NCBI GenBank assembly: GCA_902461985.1
Contig: CABQAB010000093.1
Span: 1-7,807 of the forward strand
Direction of reading: 5' to 3'
DNA from: an uncultured Bacteroidales bacterium
Lineage (GTDB): Bacteria; Bacteroidota; Bacteroidia; Bacteroidales; UBA932
Length of the DNA: 7,807 nt
Position numbers and translations under genes: made by a program. A model generated the notes under the pieces. The model did not search any database. It saw only the letters and a program-made list of their open reading frames with translations, and was not told the origin of the DNA. This document shows positions 1 to 6,415 of the stretch, piece by piece. Within the stretch, counting starts at the first letter, position 1; each line of letters begins with the position of its first letter.

Positions 1-623
1 AGTTCCTCTGCCTGAGCCTGCAGTTCCGCAGGGATAGGGAGATCTTCGCGTGTGCCGTTCTCGTCCTTGAAATGATAGTATTTCATCTTGAGGACATCGA
101 CAAAACCGTCGAATCCCGGGCCCACGTTCACAGGGAACTGCACGATTACCGGTTTCTGTCCGAACGCCTCCCTGAGTGAATCGAGCATACCGTCCCATGA
201 TGCCTTTTCTCCGTCAAGCTGGTTTACAGCAAGAATCACCGGCATGTGGTACTTGTCCGCATAACGGGCGAAAATCTCGGTCCCGACCTCGACTCCCTGC
301 TGCGCATTGGCAACAAGAATCGCTGTGTCACAGACTCTGAACGCAGAAATGGCACCGCCTACGAAATCATCGGCACCAGGAGCGTCGATGATATTGAATT
401 TGGTGTCCATGAACTCCGCATAAAGAGGAGTCGCGTAAATGGACCTCTGGTTGAGCTGCTCGATTTCCGAATTGTCGGATACGGTGTTTTTGCCTTCGAC
501 GCTGCCGCGCCTGTCAATAACTTTGCCCTCAAAGAGCATGGCTTCAGATAATGTGGTCTTACCGGATCTTGTGCTACCGATAAGCACCACGTTACGGATG
601 TCTTTTGTGGAATAAGTTTTCAT
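1..623 (-). CDS. fusA2: Elongation factor G paralog, EF-G2 type (N-terminal part; continues past left edge)
   Basis: This is a translational GTPase-fold protein related to EF-G, which drives tRNA-mRNA translocation on the ribosome. Only the first 207 codons are in the window, covering the G domain and the start of the G' insertion. Visible motifs are the P-loop GSTRSGKTT (residues 16-24), the G3 motif DAPGADDF (80-87) and the G4 motif NQLD (134-137, canonical NKxD). Housekeeping EF-G has DTPGH at G3; here the histidine that positions the hydrolytic water is Ala84. The switch I RGITI segment is also not recognisable (RSIY at 60-63). These are features of the EF-G2 branch rather than of housekeeping EF-G. 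From memory, the Bacteroides thetaiotaomicron EF-G2 is reported to translocate without GTP hydrolysis and to matter in gut colonisation; transferring this here is inference. ATG at 623 is preceded by an A-rich leader and a good promoter, and it is divergent from rnhB. The family call is solid; the EF-G2 subtype is likely. Confidence 0.9.
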   Translation of the reverse strand, partial: MKTYSTKDIRNVVLIGSTRSGKTTLSEAMLFEGKVIDRRGSVEGKNTVSDNSEIEQLNQRSIYATPLYAEFMDTKFNIIDAPGADDFVGGAISAFRVCDTAILVANAQQGVEVGTEIFARYADKYHMPVILAVNQLDGEKASWDGMLDSLREAFGQKPVIVQFPVNVGPGFDGFVDVLKMKYYHFKDENGTREDLPIPAELQAQAEE

Positions 624-663
624 TTTATCTATTGGTTATGTAGTTGTTGTCGTATTAGCTTCG

Positions 664-694
664 CAAATTTAGAAAAAATATCGAAAGAAACAAC
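664..694 (-). promoter_or_regulatory. Bacteroidota-type promoter for the EF-G2 gene
   Basis: Read on the minus strand, TAAATTTG (664-671) matches the Bacteroidota -7 consensus TAnnTTTG. GTTG (691-694) lies 19 bp upstream, the usual distance for the -33 TTTG element. The expected transcription start is about 35 bases before the ATG at 623. This is consensus matching only; no start site was measured. Confidence 0.65.
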
Positions 695-744
695 AGTTTG
701 AGCCGGCGAGTAGACAATATACGCCGGGGAACCTATATTTTTCT

Positions 745-752
745 TATCTTTG
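745..752 (+). promoter_or_regulatory. Probable -7 promoter element of rnhB
   Basis: TATCTTTG is an exact match to TAnnTTTG and would start transcription near base 758, giving a leader of about 55 bases before the rnhB ATG at 813. No TTTG-like -33 element is visible at the expected distance, so the call rests on one box and its placement in a divergent intergenic region. Confidence 0.5.
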
Positions 753-812
753 CGTTCTATCCGGTAATATGGAAAGAATATTTTGAAGATTGCTCAAGCC
801 CCGCAAAGAATT

Positions 813-1499
813 ATGAAGCCAACGAATATACTGCTGTCAAGGTATGAACCAGGCCGGTTAGAAGCCGGTTGCGATGAAGCCGGAAGAGGTCCCCTTGCCG
901 GCTCCGTCTTTGCCGCCGCGGTGATTCTGCCCGAAGACTTCAGCCATCCCCTGCTCAATGATTCCAAACAGATGAGCGGGAAGGACAGGGAACTGCTGCG
1001 CGGCATCATAGAAAAGGAGGCTCTCGCATGGGCTGTGGAAGAAGTTAGCGCGGAGGAAATAGACTCCATCAACATCCTCAACGCCTCCATTACAGGTATG
1101 TGGAGGGCGGTGACAAGGCTTCACACACGTCCCGCATCCCTGATTGTCGACGGCAACAAGTTCAAGGGCATTGACCGCCTTCCGGAATCCGCCCTCGCCA
1201 AAGAATACGGGCAGGGACGCAGACTGAAAGAGGAAGCAGACAACTGGAAAAGCCTGCCATGGAAGACTTTCGTAAAGGGAGACGGACGTTTCGCCTCAAT
1301 CGCCGCAGCATCGGTTCTTGCAAAAACCTACAGGGACGAATATATGAGAAGAATGGCTTTGGAATACCCCATGTACGGCTGGGACCGGAACATGGGCTAC
1401 CCGACCCCGGAACATATAGAGGCCGTAAGAAAATACGGATACTCCCCACTCCACCGCAAGACATTCCACGTAAAGGAACTGGAGGCGACTTTGTTCTGA
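813..1499 (+). CDS. rnhB: Ribonuclease HII
   Basis: This enzyme cleaves the RNA strand of RNA-DNA hybrids and cuts 5' of single ribonucleotides misincorporated in DNA, starting ribonucleotide excision repair in the cytoplasm. With the ATG at 813 the protein is 228 residues. The four acidic metal ligands are visible: Asp21 and Glu22 in CDEAGRGPLAG (20-30), Asp113 in IVDGNKF, and Asp157 in VKGDGRF. Further hallmarks are LNDSKQM (48-54), SIAAASVLAKTYRD (162-175) and the C-terminal HRKTFHVK. Asp113 and Asp157 are 44 residues apart, against 18 in E. coli RNase HII, so about 25 extra, charged residues sit between them. An in-frame TTG at 783 would add ten residues, but the protein start normally lies close before the DEAGRGP motif and an ATG is available. 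The gene follows its own -7 element and precedes the S46 peptidase by 125 bp on the same strand. Confidence 0.95.
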   Translation: MKPTNILLSRYEPGRLEAGCDEAGRGPLAGSVFAAAVILPEDFSHPLLNDSKQMSGKDRELLRGIIEKEALAWAVEEVSAEEIDSINILNASITGMWRAVTRLHTRPASLIVDGNKFKGIDRLPESALAKEYGQGRRLKEEADNWKSLPWKTFVKGDGRFASIAAASVLAKTYRDEYMRRMALEYPMYGWDRNMGYPTPEHIEAVRKYGYSPLHRKTFHVKELEATLF

Positions 1500-1624
1500 A
1501 TGGCCGTTCTTTTTGAAAATTGCAGAAGCCGGTGAATGAAGAGTTCTGATGGATAATATGAAAGAATAAAGTGCGTAAATAAGATTTTTTAAGATTACAG
1601 AATATGTACAAATATCAAAATAGT

Positions 1625-3796
1625 ATGAAAAAATTTTTAGCGTCAATTTCGCTTGCCACCATCCTTTTGGGGGCGTCCTCTGTCAGCCTTATGGCGGATG
1701 AGGGAATGTGGCTGCTGCCCCTGCTTGAGAAAATGAACGGCAGGGACATGAAAAAGAAGGGGTGCAAACTGTCCCCGAAACAGATTTACAATGCAGACGG
1801 ACTCTCTCTCAAGGACGCGATAGTCCAGTTCGGAGGAGGCTGCACGGGTGAAATCATTTCAGACGAAGGTCTGCTTATCACCAACCACCATTGCGGGTAT
1901 TCACACATCCAGGCTCTGAGCAGCATCGAGCACAACTATCTGCAGGACGGGTTCTGGGCCATGCAGAGAAGCGAGGAACTGCCGTGCAAGGACCTCACGG
2001 TCTCGTTTCTTGAATCCATGACAGATGTCACGGACATTGTGGCCGCCGCCGAAGCCGCTGCCCGCGAACAATATAGGGACTCAGCAGACATCGACATGAG
2101 GGTGAGCGAGGCTGTGGCACAGAAACAGGACGAAATCGCTGCCAATGCCCAGAAAGAATACCCGAACTGCACGGCAATCGTCCAGCAGTTCTACAACCAG
2201 AACCTCTACTACCTTATCGTCTACAAGATTTACCGCGACGTGCGTTTCGTGGGAGCTCCGCCTTCCTCCATCGGCAAGTTCGGAGCGGACACCGACAACT
2301 GGATGTGGCCGCGCCACACCTGCGACTTCTCCATGTTCAGGGTATATGCAGGAGCGGACAACGAGCCGGCGGACTACAGCCCTGAAAATCAGCCCCTGCG
2401 TCCGAAAAACCATCTGAAAATATCCCTCAAGGGAGTCAAGGAGGGGGATTTCACAATGATTATGGGCTATCCCGGACGCACCAACCGCTTCGCAACTTCC
2501 GCAGAACTCAAGGCCATGCTTGCGCAGAACGACATCCGCATCGAGGCCAGGACATTGAGGCAGAACCTGATGCAGGAGGACATGAAGGCCGACCCTAAAG
2601 TTCAGATCCAGTATGCCAGCAAATATTCCGGTTCATCAAACGGCTGGAAGAAATGGCAGGGCATGAAACTGGCTTTCGCCAAATTAGGAGTGCTCGAAAG
2701 AACTGAAAACGATGAAAAGGCATTCATGCAGTGGGTGAATGAATCACCGGACAGGCAGGCAAAATATGCTGCCGCCCTGAACGATATCGCTTCCTATACG
2801 AACTCCAATGCGGCGCTCGCCGGAAAGGTTACGTGGCTTTTGGAGACTGTGGGCAACAGCGAGATTGCGGAGGCTGCCGCCATTGCGGCAAACTGTGTCA
2901 GAAGCGCCAAAAGAGAGGGCGTGGACAGCACTGCCCTTGCTCAGGCGGTAGTCGACAAAATCGCAGGGTCCGAGTTCTATAAGGACTATTCTCTCCCTAC
3001 GGACAGGAAGATAACCGCTGCCCTGCTCAGGCTCTACCACGAAAAGACCGACACATCTATGTGGATTATCGAGGGATATACGCCTGAAAAGGCTGACGAA
3101 TACATCTCTCAGCTTTATGGAAACAGCATTTTCGTTTCGCAGGAGGCAGCTTCCGAGGCCATACTCAAAGGTGGTGTGGATGTCATCTATGAGGACCCTG
3201 CATATCGTTTCAGCACAGATATCAGCAGGGCCTATAGGCATTGCTACGCCCAGAGTAGAGAAACTGACGCCGTTCCGTTCGCTAAAGGCAAGAAGGCATA
3301 TACCGCCGGGCTTCTCGAATGGCATAAGGACGAACCTTCCTATCCGGATGCGAATTTCTCCATGAGGCTCACCTACGGTTCTGTAATGGGATATTCTCCT
3401 GCAGATGCCGTGGAGTATGAGTATTACACAACTCTGGAGGGTGTGATGGAAAAGGACAATCCTGCAAGCTGGGAATTCGCCGTGCCTGAGAGACTCAAGG
3501 AAATCTACCGTGAAGAGGATTTCGGACCTTACGCCCGCAAGGACGGCAAGATGCCTGCCTGTTTCCTGAGCAACAACGACATAACCGGCGGAAACTCAGG
3601 CTCGCCGATTATGAATGCCCGCGGTGAACTCATCGGCCTGGCATTCGACGGCAACTGGGAGTCCATGAGTTCGGACATCATGTTCGAGCCGAACCTGCAG
3701 CGCTGCATCAGCGTGGACATCCGCTATGTCATGCTGATTATCGACAAGTTCGGCGGCGCGTCCCATCTGATAGACGAAATGGATATTGTCCGCTGA
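1625..3796 (+). CDS. S46 family dipeptidyl-peptidase (DPP7/DPP11 type), exported
   Basis: This is a serine exopeptidase that releases dipeptides from the N-terminus of oligopeptides, a periplasmic step in peptide use by Bacteroidota. The chosen ATG gives 723 residues, near the family norm of about 710-720, and starts a signal peptide: MKK, a hydrophobic stretch (4-22) and probable cleavage near LMA-DEG (22-27). An ATG 21 bases earlier would add MYKYQNS before this n-region and seems less likely. The chymotrypsin-fold catalytic residues are visible: His89 in TNHHCG, an Asp in the conserved stretch TDNWMWPRHTCDFS (Asp234 or Asp224), and Ser658 in GGNSGSP. The residue 18 after the serine (Gly676, in AFDGNWE) corresponds to position 673 of Porphyromonas DPP7/DPP11. 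DPP7 has Gly there and prefers hydrophobic P1 residues, whereas DPP11 has Arg and prefers Asp/Glu. A DPP7-like specificity is therefore predicted but unproven. Confidence 0.93.
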   Translation: MKKFLASISLATILLGASSVSLMADEGMWLLPLLEKMNGRDMKKKGCKLSPKQIYNADGLSLKDAIVQFGGGCTGEIISDEGLLITNHHCGYSHIQALSSIEHNYLQDGFWAMQRSEELPCKDLTVSFLESMTDVTDIVAAAEAAAREQYRDSADIDMRVSEAVAQKQDEIAANAQKEYPNCTAIVQQFYNQNLYYLIVYKIYRDVRFVGAPPSSIGKFGADTDNWMWPRHTCDFSMFRVYAGADNEPADYSPENQPLRPKNHLKISLKGVKEGDFTMIMGYPGRTNRFATSAELKAMLAQNDIRIEARTLRQNLMQEDMKADPKVQIQYASKYSGSSNGWKKWQGMKLAFAKLGVLERTENDEKAFMQWVNESPDRQAKYAAALNDIASYTNSNAALAGKVTWLLETVGNSEIAEAAAIAANCVRSAKREGVDSTALAQAVVDKIAGSEFYKDYSLPTDRKITAALLRLYHEKTDTSMWIIEGYTPEKADEYISQLYGNSIFVSQEAASEAILKGGVDVIYEDPAYRFSTDISRAYRHCYAQSRETDAVPFAKGKKAYTAGLLEWHKDEPSYPDANFSMRLTYGSVMGYSPADAVEYEYYTTLEGVMEKDNPASWEFAVPERLKEIYREEDFGPYARKDGKMPACFLSNNDITGGNSGSPIMNARGELIGLAFDGNWESMSSDIMFEPNLQRCISVDIRYVMLIIDKFGGASHLIDEMDIVR

Positions 3797-3814
3797 CAAT
3801 ACCCATTTTATTTC

Positions 3815-3942
3815 CTACACGAAAGAACCGGATACAATTTTACGGATATAGTTTTTTACCTCTGCCCAGTTTATGTCTTTAAGCATAACGGGCAGAGGTT
3901 CGTTTTCAGCAACTTCAGAGTATCCGGTGTGACTGTTTCCTT
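3815..3942 (-). pseudogene. Relic of an AbiEii/AbiGii-like nucleotidyltransferase toxin
   Basis: Two pieces of a toxin of the type IV (AbiE) class can be read here in different frames. The first, KETVTPDTLKLLK (3942-3904), is continuous with the DUF6922 reading frame and resembles the usual start of these toxins (a short lead, then TVxPxTLxLLK). The second, PLPVMLKDINWAEVKNYI, followed by a few residues and a TAG stop at 3817-3815, resembles their C-terminal tail (PxMLKxxxWxEVKxxI). The catalytic core that should lie between, including the GGTAL and SxDxD-type nucleotidyltransferase motifs, is absent, and no space remains for it. Gene order (DUF6922 then toxin, same strand) is what intact loci show. 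I infer an internal deletion that joined the two ends out of frame. The family match is from memory of the motifs, not from a search. Confidence 0.6.
3858..3899. terminator. Long stem-loop between convergent genes, possible terminator
   Basis: ACCTCTGCCC (3858-3867) is exactly complementary to GGGCAGAGGT (3890-3899). The stem can extend inward by pairing GTTTATG (3869-3875) with CATAAC (3884-3889) with one bulge. It lies after the peptidase gene (end 3796) and overlaps the 3' end of the DUF6922 gene. The plus-strand downstream sequence is only moderately T-rich (TTCGTTTTC), and there is no T-tract on the minus side, so termination is plausible for the peptidase transcript but not certain. The stem also lies within the toxin relic. 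Confidence 0.45.
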
Positions 3943-4212
3943 AGAATAGCATCTAAAAGATTCCTCAGGCTTAAAAGATATGGTTGAAAGAAATGAAACG
4001 GCCTTAGGGTCCAGGCTTCTGAAAGATTGGGCTATTTCTACTATACGGTCGAGTCCATAATATGACTTCAAATTATTCCAATCTGTCATCTGCCCCAATT
4101 CCAATACTCTTTTGACGATGAAATCTGCATTTTCTTCAATATTCAACGATGAAGAATCAACATCCCAAAAAAGGTATGCCGAGAAGTCTGTGATATGAAT
4201 TTTGCTTTCCAT
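3871..4212 (-). CDS. DUF6922 domain protein, antitoxin-like, with altered C-terminus
   Basis: A protein of 113 residues from ATG 4212. Residues 1-90 match the DUF6922 pattern seen in Bacteroidota: a start motif SKIHITDFSAYLFWDVD (3-19), a helical section with KRVLELG, then YYGLDRIVEIAQSFRSLDPKA (51-71, the most conserved block, ending near the SFLSTIS segment) and FRCYS (86-90). Its molecular role is not established. Proteins of this family often precede an AbiEii-type toxin gene, and I infer an antitoxin or regulator role. Here the frame continues past FRCYS into the toxin relic (91-103) and ends in ten out-of-frame residues, so the native C-terminus is missing and activity is uncertain. The frame is open further upstream to 4371, but that part is translated hairpin sequence without family resemblance. 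The ATG at 4212, just before SKIHITDF, is preferred. Confidence 0.8.
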   Translation of the reverse strand: MESKIHITDFSAYLFWDVDSSSLNIEENADFIVKRVLELGQMTDWNNLKSYYGLDRIVEIAQSFRSLDPKAVSFLSTISFKPEESFRCYSKETVTPDTLKLLKTNLCPLCLKT

Positions 4213-4217
4213 CCCTG

Positions 4218-4225
4218 CAAATGTA
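4218..4225 (-). promoter_or_regulatory. Possible -7 element of the DUF6922 gene
   Basis: The minus strand reads TACATTTG, matching TAnnTTTG, ending six bases before the ATG at 4212. Transcription would start at or almost at the start codon, giving a leaderless or near-leaderless message. No clear -33 element is seen at 19-21 bp. The match is short, so chance is possible. Confidence 0.35.
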
Positions 4226-4274
4226 GTCAAAAAATCTGATACACAGCCTTTCGGAGTGAAGCGACTCAAGGGTT

Positions 4275-4391
4275 CAAGGGAATCAGGTCCCTTGTTGCGG
4301 GGGCGCTGCCCCCGAATGACCCCCGCGGCCTTTGCGCCTTTCCATATTTTGCTGCGCAAAATACACGGCACGGCCGTCCGGCTGCTGCCGG
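4275..4391. repeat. GC-rich intergenic element made of consecutive hairpins
   Basis: This stretch between thyA and the DUF6922 gene contains a series of perfect short inverted repeats. They are CAAGGGA/TCCCTTG (4275-4281 with 4288-4294), CGGGGGC/GCCCCCG (4298-4304 with 4308-4314), TATTTTGC/GCAAAATA (4345-4352 with 4356-4363) and CCGGC/GCCGG (4378-4382 with 4387-4391), plus the palindrome ACGGCCGT (4370-4377). GCGGGGG (4297-4303) can alternatively pair with CCCCCGC (4320-4326), competing with the second hairpin. It is more GC-rich than its flanks and shows no coding resemblance. It could be an interspersed palindromic element or a structured RNA leader of the DUF6922 gene. The function is unknown. 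Confidence 0.5.
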
Positions 4392-4422
4392 AGTATTAAG
4401 AGGACAATAGAAGCCGGAAGCC

Positions 4423-4452
4423 CACCGGTTGCAGTTTAGACTGCAACCGGTG
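4423..4452 (-). terminator. Perfect 13-bp hairpin overlapping the thyA stop codon
   Basis: CACCGGTTGCAGT (4423-4435) is fully complementary to ACTGCAACCGGTG (4440-4452), with a 4-base loop. The thyA stop TAA occupies 4438-4436, in the loop, so the upstream arm encodes the last residues of ThyA. It is placed as a terminator for the galM/thyA transcript. There is no long T-tract after it on the minus strand (GGGCTTCCGGCTTC), so the termination mode is uncertain; 3'-end protection is an alternative. Confidence 0.6.
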
Positions 4453-5230
4453 CTTTGATTGCCGAATAGGGGTCGTAGCCTTCGAGGTGGAAGTCTTCGT
4501 ATCTGAAATCGAAAATGTTCTTTATTTCCGGATTCAGGAGCATTTTAGGAAGCGGGCGTGGTGTGCGCGAAAGCTGTTCCGCCACCTGGTCGAAGTGGTT
4601 GAGGTAGATGTGCGTGTCGCCCGTAGTGTGAATGAACTCGCCCGGCTCCAACCCGCAGACCTGCGCTATCATCATGGTCAGAAGTGCGTAGGAGGCGATG
4701 TTGAAAGGCACTCCGAGAAAGACGTCCGCGCTCCTCTGATAGAGCTGGCAGGACAGTCTGCCCTCGGCCACATAGAACTGGAACAGCGTATGGCACGGCG
4801 GGAGGGCCATTTTCGACACTTCCGCCACATTCCACGCCGAAACTATCATCCTTCTGGAATCCGGATTGTTCCTTATGGTCTCTATCACCTCCGAGAGCTG
4901 GTCTATGGTCTTGCCGTCAGGAGTCGGCCATGAACGCCACTGATGCCCGTAGACAGGACCGAGGTCACCGTTCTCGTCCGCCCATTCATCCCAGATGGAC
5001 ACTCCGTGGTCCTTGAGATACTTTATGTTCGTATCCCCGGCTATGAACCATAGAAGTTCATGTATTATGGATTTCAGATGCACTTTCTTGGTGGTCAGAA
5101 GAGGAAAACCCTCGGAAAGGTCGAATCTCATCTGATGTCCGAAGATGCTCTGCGTGCCGACTCCCGTACGGTCGTGTTTCATCACGCCGGTCTCCCGGAT
5201 AAGTTTCAAAAGGTCAAGATATTGTTTCAT
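4436..5230 (-). CDS. thyA: Thymidylate synthase
   Basis: This enzyme makes dTMP from dUMP using methylene-tetrahydrofolate as carbon donor and reductant, in cytoplasmic DNA-precursor synthesis. The protein is 264 residues, the same length as E. coli ThyA and collinear with it. Key residues are present: Arg21 in HDRTGVGT (phosphate binding), [10 protein letters not shown] with the second pair of phosphate-binding arginines, the nucleophile Cys146 in [38 protein letters not shown] with the dUMP-contacting Asn, GDTHIYLNH, and the C-terminal KAPVAV that closes over the folate. The ATG at 5230 opens the universal MKQYLDLL start. It lies 49 bp downstream of galM on the same strand, with one shortened interspersed repeat in the gap, so co-transcription is possible. 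No dihydrofolate reductase gene accompanies it in this window, although thyA and folA are often neighbours. Confidence 0.98.
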   Translation of the reverse strand: MKQYLDLLKLIRETGVMKHDRTGVGTQSIFGHQMRFDLSEGFPLLTTKKVHLKSIIHELLWFIAGDTNIKYLKDHGVSIWDEWADENGDLGPVYGHQWRSWPTPDGKTIDQLSEVIETIRNNPDSRRMIVSAWNVAEVSKMALPPCHTLFQFYVAEGRLSCQLYQRSADVFLGVPFNIASYALLTMMIAQVCGLEPGEFIHTTGDTHIYLNHFDQVAEQLSRTPRPLPKMLLNPEIKNIFDFRYEDFHLEGYDPYSAIKAPVAV

Positions 5231-5237
5231 GGTAATG

Positions 5238-5266
5238 GATCTTTCGGCTCATCGCTCAAGATGACA
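5238..5266 (+). repeat. Interspersed repeat, shortened copy (thyA-galM gap)
   Basis: GATCTTTCGGCTC followed by ATCGCTCAAGATGACA is a shortened and slightly diverged version of the repeat found complete at 7541-7577. It lacks about eight bases of the middle CTCGCTTTGCTCGCT section. It fills most of the 49-bp gap between galM and thyA. Confidence 0.8.
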
Positions 5267-5279
5267 GTCGTTTTTACGC

Positions 5280-6332
5280 TTATTTGACGGAAAAGGCGAA
5301 TATGATTGCCTGCTCGTAAGTCTCTCCGGGACGCAGCACAGGAGAAGGATAGTCCGCCTTGTTAGGGGCGTCCGGAAAGTTCTGGCACTCAAGAGCCACG
5401 CCCTCATAATCCTCGTAGGAGCGTCCGCATTTGCCCGCAGGGCAGCCGGAAAGCCAGTTGCCAGTGTAGACCTGAACGCCAGGCTGGGTGGTGTAGACTT
5501 TCAGACAGCGGCCTGATTCCCCGGACCACAGTTCGGCGGCCTCCTGCAGCTGTCCCTCCTGTCCGCCGTCTATCACCCAGCAGTTGTCATAGCCTTTGCC
5601 GTATTTCAGAGCAGGGAAATCAGCGTTGATATCCCTTCCCAACGGCTTTGCAACCACGAAATCCATAGGCGTGCCGGCGACAGGCTCTGAATCTCCGAGA
5701 GGTATGAGTGTCTCGTCCGTAGGCAGCCACTCGGAAGCGTTCAGTCTCAGTTCATGCTCCAATACGCTGCCCGACCCCTCTCCGTTGAGATTGAAATAGG
5801 CATGATTGGTAAGGTTTATGACGGTAGGCGCATCCGACTGCGCAGTGAAGGTGAGGCGTATTTCGTTCTCTTCGCTCCATTCATATCTCGCAACAGCCTT
5901 CAATGTGCCCGGATATCCCATTTCTCCGTCCGCTGCCACATACATAAACTCGACGCCTCCATTCTCCTCCCTGCTTTCCCAGACCTGGTTCTGGAATCCG
6001 AGCGGACCGCCGTGGAGATGGTTGGGGCCGTTGTTCACCGGCAGTTCATATTCTTTCCCGTCCAAAGTAAAACGGCCTTTAGCTATGCGGTTTGCATATC
6101 TTCCCGGCACTTTTCCGGCACAGGGACCATCGGCAAAATAGCTCAGAGGCTCAGGATAGCCAAGTACGACATCCGCGAGGACTCCGTTCCTGTCAGGCAC
6201 GCAGACAGACACGATACCGGCCCCGACACTTGAAACGCTCAAAGACGCTCCCGATTCATTCTCCAGCCTGTAAAGGTAGATTTCCTTTCCTTCTTTGGAT
6301 TTGCCCCAAAGCTTTTTGGTTATAGTTGCCAT
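5280..6332 (-). CDS. galM: Aldose 1-epimerase (galactose mutarotase)
   Basis: This enzyme interconverts the alpha and beta anomers of aldoses such as galactose and glucose, supplying the anomer needed by the Leloir-pathway kinase. The protein is 350 residues, normal for the family, with a beta-sandwich GalM fold throughout. Visible motifs are GRYANRI (77-83, sugar-binding Asn/Arg), NHLHGG (104-109), NLTNHAYFNL (173-182) with the catalytic acid His177, GYDNCWV with Asp249, and VALECQNFPDAPN (312-324) with the catalytic base Glu315. No signal peptide or lipobox is present, so it should be cytoplasmic, unlike some Bacteroidota mutarotases that are exported. The start MATITKKLWG follows a very A/T-rich leader. 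No galactose-pathway genes adjoin it. thyA follows 49 bp downstream, and an unusual repeat cluster lies upstream. Confidence 0.96.
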   Translation of the reverse strand: MATITKKLWGKSKEGKEIYLYRLENESGASLSVSSVGAGIVSVCVPDRNGVLADVVLGYPEPLSYFADGPCAGKVPGRYANRIAKGRFTLDGKEYELPVNNGPNHLHGGPLGFQNQVWESREENGGVEFMYVAADGEMGYPGTLKAVARYEWSEENEIRLTFTAQSDAPTVINLTNHAYFNLNGEGSGSVLEHELRLNASEWLPTDETLIPLGDSEPVAGTPMDFVVAKPLGRDINADFPALKYGKGYDNCWVIDGGQEGQLQEAAELWSGESGRCLKVYTTQPGVQVYTGNWLSGCPAGKCGRSYEDYEGVALECQNFPDAPNKADYPSPVLRPGETYEQAIIFAFSVK

Positions 6333-6363
6333 ATTATTAAATTTTTAAAAATTAATATTCGTA

Positions 6364-6402
6364 TTTAGATCTTTCGACTCACTTCGTTCGCTCAAGATGA
6401 CA
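6364..6402 (+). repeat. Interspersed repeat, full copy (upstream of galM)
   Basis: This copy begins TTTAGATCTTTCGACTC and ends TTCGCTCAAGATGACA. The middle is ACTTCG where the 7541 copy has GCTTTG, so it is a close variant of the same element. It sits 32-70 bp upstream of the galM start codon, in the untranslated or promoter region. Confidence 0.85.
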
Positions 6403-6415
6403 TTGAGGAATTTCC

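Noticed and set aside
246..551. Plus-strand open frame of 101 codons
   Set aside because: It is antisense to the EF-G2 coding sequence and has no recognisable motifs.
769..786. Five-codon frame (ATG to TGA) in the rnhB leader
   Set aside because: It is too short to judge, with no ribosome-binding signal or sign of a regulatory peptide.
783..812. Upstream TTG start for RNase HII
   Set aside because: It adds ten residues with no family resemblance. An in-frame ATG at 813 lies at the normal distance before the DEAGRGP motif.
1497..1515. Terminator after rnhB (GAATGGCCGTTC then TTTTTG)
   Set aside because: The palindrome has no room for a loop and gives only a very short stem.
1604..1624. Upstream ATG start for the S46 peptidase
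   Set aside because: It puts MYKYQNS before a signal peptide that already begins well with MKK at 1625.
2744..3325. Minus-strand open frame of 193 codons
   Set aside because: It is a shadow of the S46 peptidase gene, which is continuous and motif-supported on the plus strand.
4213..4371. N-terminal extension of the DUF6922 frame to 4371
   Set aside because: The extra residues are translated GC-rich hairpin sequence. The domain's own start motif begins at the ATG at 4212.
6333..6360. Promoter directly upstream of galM
   Set aside because: The A/T-rich sequence contains only one-mismatch versions of TAnnTTTG and no convincing -33 element.
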